From a candidate division CSSED10-310 bacterium (GTDB lineage Bacteria > CSSED10-310 > JAFGDC01), in NCBI GenBank assembly GCA_016932295.1, contig JAFGDC010000573.1, positions 1-8,862 of the forward strand: 8,862 nucleotides of DNA, in the 5' to 3' direction. The notes below the pieces were generated by a model. It was given only the letters and a program-made list of their open reading frames with translations, was not told the DNA's origin and searched no databases. Positions 8,149 through 8,862 of the stretch are shown piece after piece. A program made the position numbers and the translations under genes. The stretch's first letter is position 1; the number at the start of each line of letters is the position of its first letter.

Positions 8149-8167
8149 CCTTCCGGCGGGCGGAAGG
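8149..8167. other. Perfect 7-bp hairpin
   Basis: CCTTCCG, loop GCGGG, CGGAAGG. No T-run follows on either strand, so an intrinsic terminator is unlikely. Role unknown. Confidence 0.45.
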
Positions 8168-8286
8168 ATGCACTTCGGGACGAAGCCGCCAAGACCGATT
8201 TCCATCCGGCGGTCCTTCGCAGGAATCCTGTGCGATCGCACCACATTTTGAAAATGGTGAATAGTACCAACTCAACGGAGCTGATT

Positions 8287-8298
8287 GCCGGATCCGGC
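8287..8298. other. 12-bp perfect palindrome
   Basis: GCCGGATCCGGC reads the same on both strands. It could be a dimeric protein-binding site or a hairpin-free palindrome; nothing further identifies it. Confidence 0.4.
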
Positions 8299-8317
8299 AC
8301 GTTCTTCCCACGTTACC

Positions 8318-8335
8318 GCGAGTCTGGCGACTCGC
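8318..8335. other. Perfect 7-bp hairpin next to repeat A
   Basis: GCGAGTC, loop TGGC, GACTCGC. It ends 8 bases before the repeat A block at 8344 and has no T-tract. It may be part of the repeat element or a structured leader. Confidence 0.5.
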
Positions 8336-8343
8336 CCAACCAA

Positions 8344-8389
8344 GGCGCGGCTGGCGCCACGCGCTCCAGGGGCTGGCGCCACGCGCTCC
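8344..8389. repeat. GC-rich 22-bp-period repeat A, right locus
   Basis: Two units of GCTGGCGCCACGCGCTCC start at 8350 and 8372 with the same 22-bp period as the left locus. The first is preceded by GGCGCG. The block 8344-8367 is identical over 24 bases to 5-28. It lies about 140 bp upstream of the lepA start. Confidence 0.85.
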
Positions 8390-8470
8390 GTTACACAGTT
8401 CGACAGCGGGTTGAAAACCTGATCGGAAGGACTCAATACACCCACTCCGAACGATTTGACTTTACTCCGT

Positions 8471-8496
8471 CGCCCGAAACCTGTAGCTTTCGGGCG
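8471..8496 (+). promoter_or_regulatory. Perfect 9-bp hairpin in the lepA leader
   Basis: CGCCCGAAA, an 8-base loop (CCTGTAGC), then TTTCGGGCG. It ends 16 bases before the lepA ribosome binding site. No T-run follows, so it is more likely a leader structure affecting stability or translation than a terminator. The function is inferred from position only. Confidence 0.5.
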
Positions 8497-8512
8497 TACC
8501 CGGCAATGCGCC

Positions 8513-8522
8513 GGAGGTGAGG
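8513..8522 (+). promoter_or_regulatory. Ribosome binding site of lepA
   Basis: GGAGGTGAGG lies 5 bases before the ATG at 8528. It is a near-perfect Shine-Dalgarno sequence and fixes the start. Confidence 0.85.
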
Positions 8523-8527
8523 TACCC

Positions 8528-8862
8528 ATGGTGGAAATCCGCAACTTCAGTATCATCGCCCATATCAACCACGGCAAGTCCACCCTTTCCGATCGGTTCA
8601 TCCAACACACCGGCATGGTGGACGCACATAACTTTCATGACCAGCTCCTTGACACGATGGACCTGGAGCGGGAACGCGGCATCACCATCAAGAGCAATAC
8701 CATCTGCCTGCCCTACCATGCCAAGAACGGCCGTGACTACCAGTTGAACCTGATCGACACGCCCGGGCACGTGGATTTTGCTTACGAGGTATCCCGTGCG
8801 CTCGCCTCCTGCGAAGGTGTGCTGCTGTTGGTGGACGCCTCCCAGGGAGTGGAAGCGCAGAC
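8528..8862 (+). CDS. lepA: Elongation factor 4 (LepA) GTPase, 5' part
   Basis: The first 111 complete codons of a translational GTPase; the gene continues beyond the window (family length is about 600 residues). The sequence begins [20 protein letters not shown] and includes [15 protein letters not shown] (switch I region), [11 protein letters not shown] (G3, with His81 at the catalytic position) and [10 protein letters not shown], all diagnostic of LepA rather than EF-Tu or EF-G. EF4 is a ribosome-associated GTPase linked to initiation, back-translocation and ribosome biogenesis under stress. The P-loop has Asn14 (AAC, 8567-8569) where the family has Asp (AHIDHGKS). Other visible motifs are intact, so the gene looks functional apart from this change. 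Its leader carries a 9-bp hairpin and repeat A. Confidence 0.96.
   Translation, partial: MVEIRNFSIIAHINHGKSTLSDRFIQHTGMVDAHNFHDQLLDTMDLERERGITIKSNTICLPYHAKNGRDYQLNLIDTPGHVDFAYEVSRALASCEGVLLLVDASQGVEAQ

Larger units (their letters stand above)
7562..8527. other. 966-bp divergent gene-free region upstream of lepA
   Basis: This stretch lies between the divergent starts of the hydrolase (-) and lepA (+). Short open frames here have no convincing ribosome binding site, composition or family motif. It contains perfect hairpins at 8149-8167, 8318-8335 and 8471-8496, a 12-bp palindrome at 8287-8298 and repeat A at 8344-8389. A lone TATAAT at 7793-7798 (+) has no -35 partner. It may hold promoters for both genes and decayed sequence; no tRNA or known RNA gene was recognised. 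Confidence 0.5.

Noticed and set aside
8344..8389. Possible CRISPR array from the regularly spaced repeat A units
   Set aside because: The period is only 22 bp with 4 variable bases between units, there are two units per locus, and no cas gene is present.
8411..8440. Sigma70-like promoter for lepA (TTGAAA then AATACA)
   Set aside because: The -10 matches only 3 of 6 consensus positions at 18-bp spacing, which is too weak to call.
8471..8496. Intrinsic terminator upstream of lepA
   Set aside because: The stem is perfect but followed by TACCCGG, with no T-tract, and no gene lies upstream on the + strand to terminate.
8230..8520. 96-codon open frame on the + strand upstream of lepA
   Set aside because: It runs through hairpins and repeat A, has no ribosome binding site, and its product has no recognisable motif.

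Overview
The window is GC-rich and comes from a Gram-negative-type bacterium. The evidence is Sec signal peptides, strong AGGAGG-type ribosome binding sites, secreted proteins with Pro/Thr/Ser-rich linkers, and a large gingipain-like (C25) protein. This protein style (C25 peptidase plus Ig-like and GATase-like modules, PT linkers, secreted SUMF1/FGE proteins) is common in poorly cultivated lineages of the FCB, PVC and Acidobacteriota type. The window does not allow a confident phylum call.

Layout. Bases 1-497 hold no gene but carry two dispersed repeat families: a GC-rich 22-bp-period repeat (A) and a GGGGTCGTACC...AATCTTGTAAT repeat (B). Bases 498-4370 (+) encode a 1290-residue secreted C25 cysteine peptidase. 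A convergent 197-bp gap (4371-4567) contains an inverted copy of repeat B. Bases 4568-6106 (-) encode a secreted, PT-linked formylglycine-generating-enzyme/SUMF1 protein. Bases 6117-6699 (-) hold a doubly frameshifted remnant of a small conserved protein. Bases 6842-7561 (-) encode an isochorismatase-family cysteine hydrolase. Bases 7562-8527 are a 966-bp gene-free stretch with several perfect hairpins and palindromes and a second locus of repeat A. Bases 8528-8862 (+) are the 5' end of lepA (elongation factor 4), which runs off the window.

How the genes relate. The two large secreted proteins converge and share one accessory module. It is the last domain (after the PT linker) in the peptidase and the first domain (before the PT linker) in the SUMF1 protein, so both probably work at the same extracytoplasmic site. 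The remaining genes show no clear shared pathway. No transposase, integrase, CRISPR array, rRNA or tRNA was seen.

The points most worth a second look are an Asp-to-Asn change in the LepA P-loop, the retained C-x4-C cysteine pair in the secreted FGE-like protein, the swapped shared domain, the inverted repeat-B copies bracketing the peptidase gene, and the two-frameshift pseudogene whose reading frame can be reassembled.
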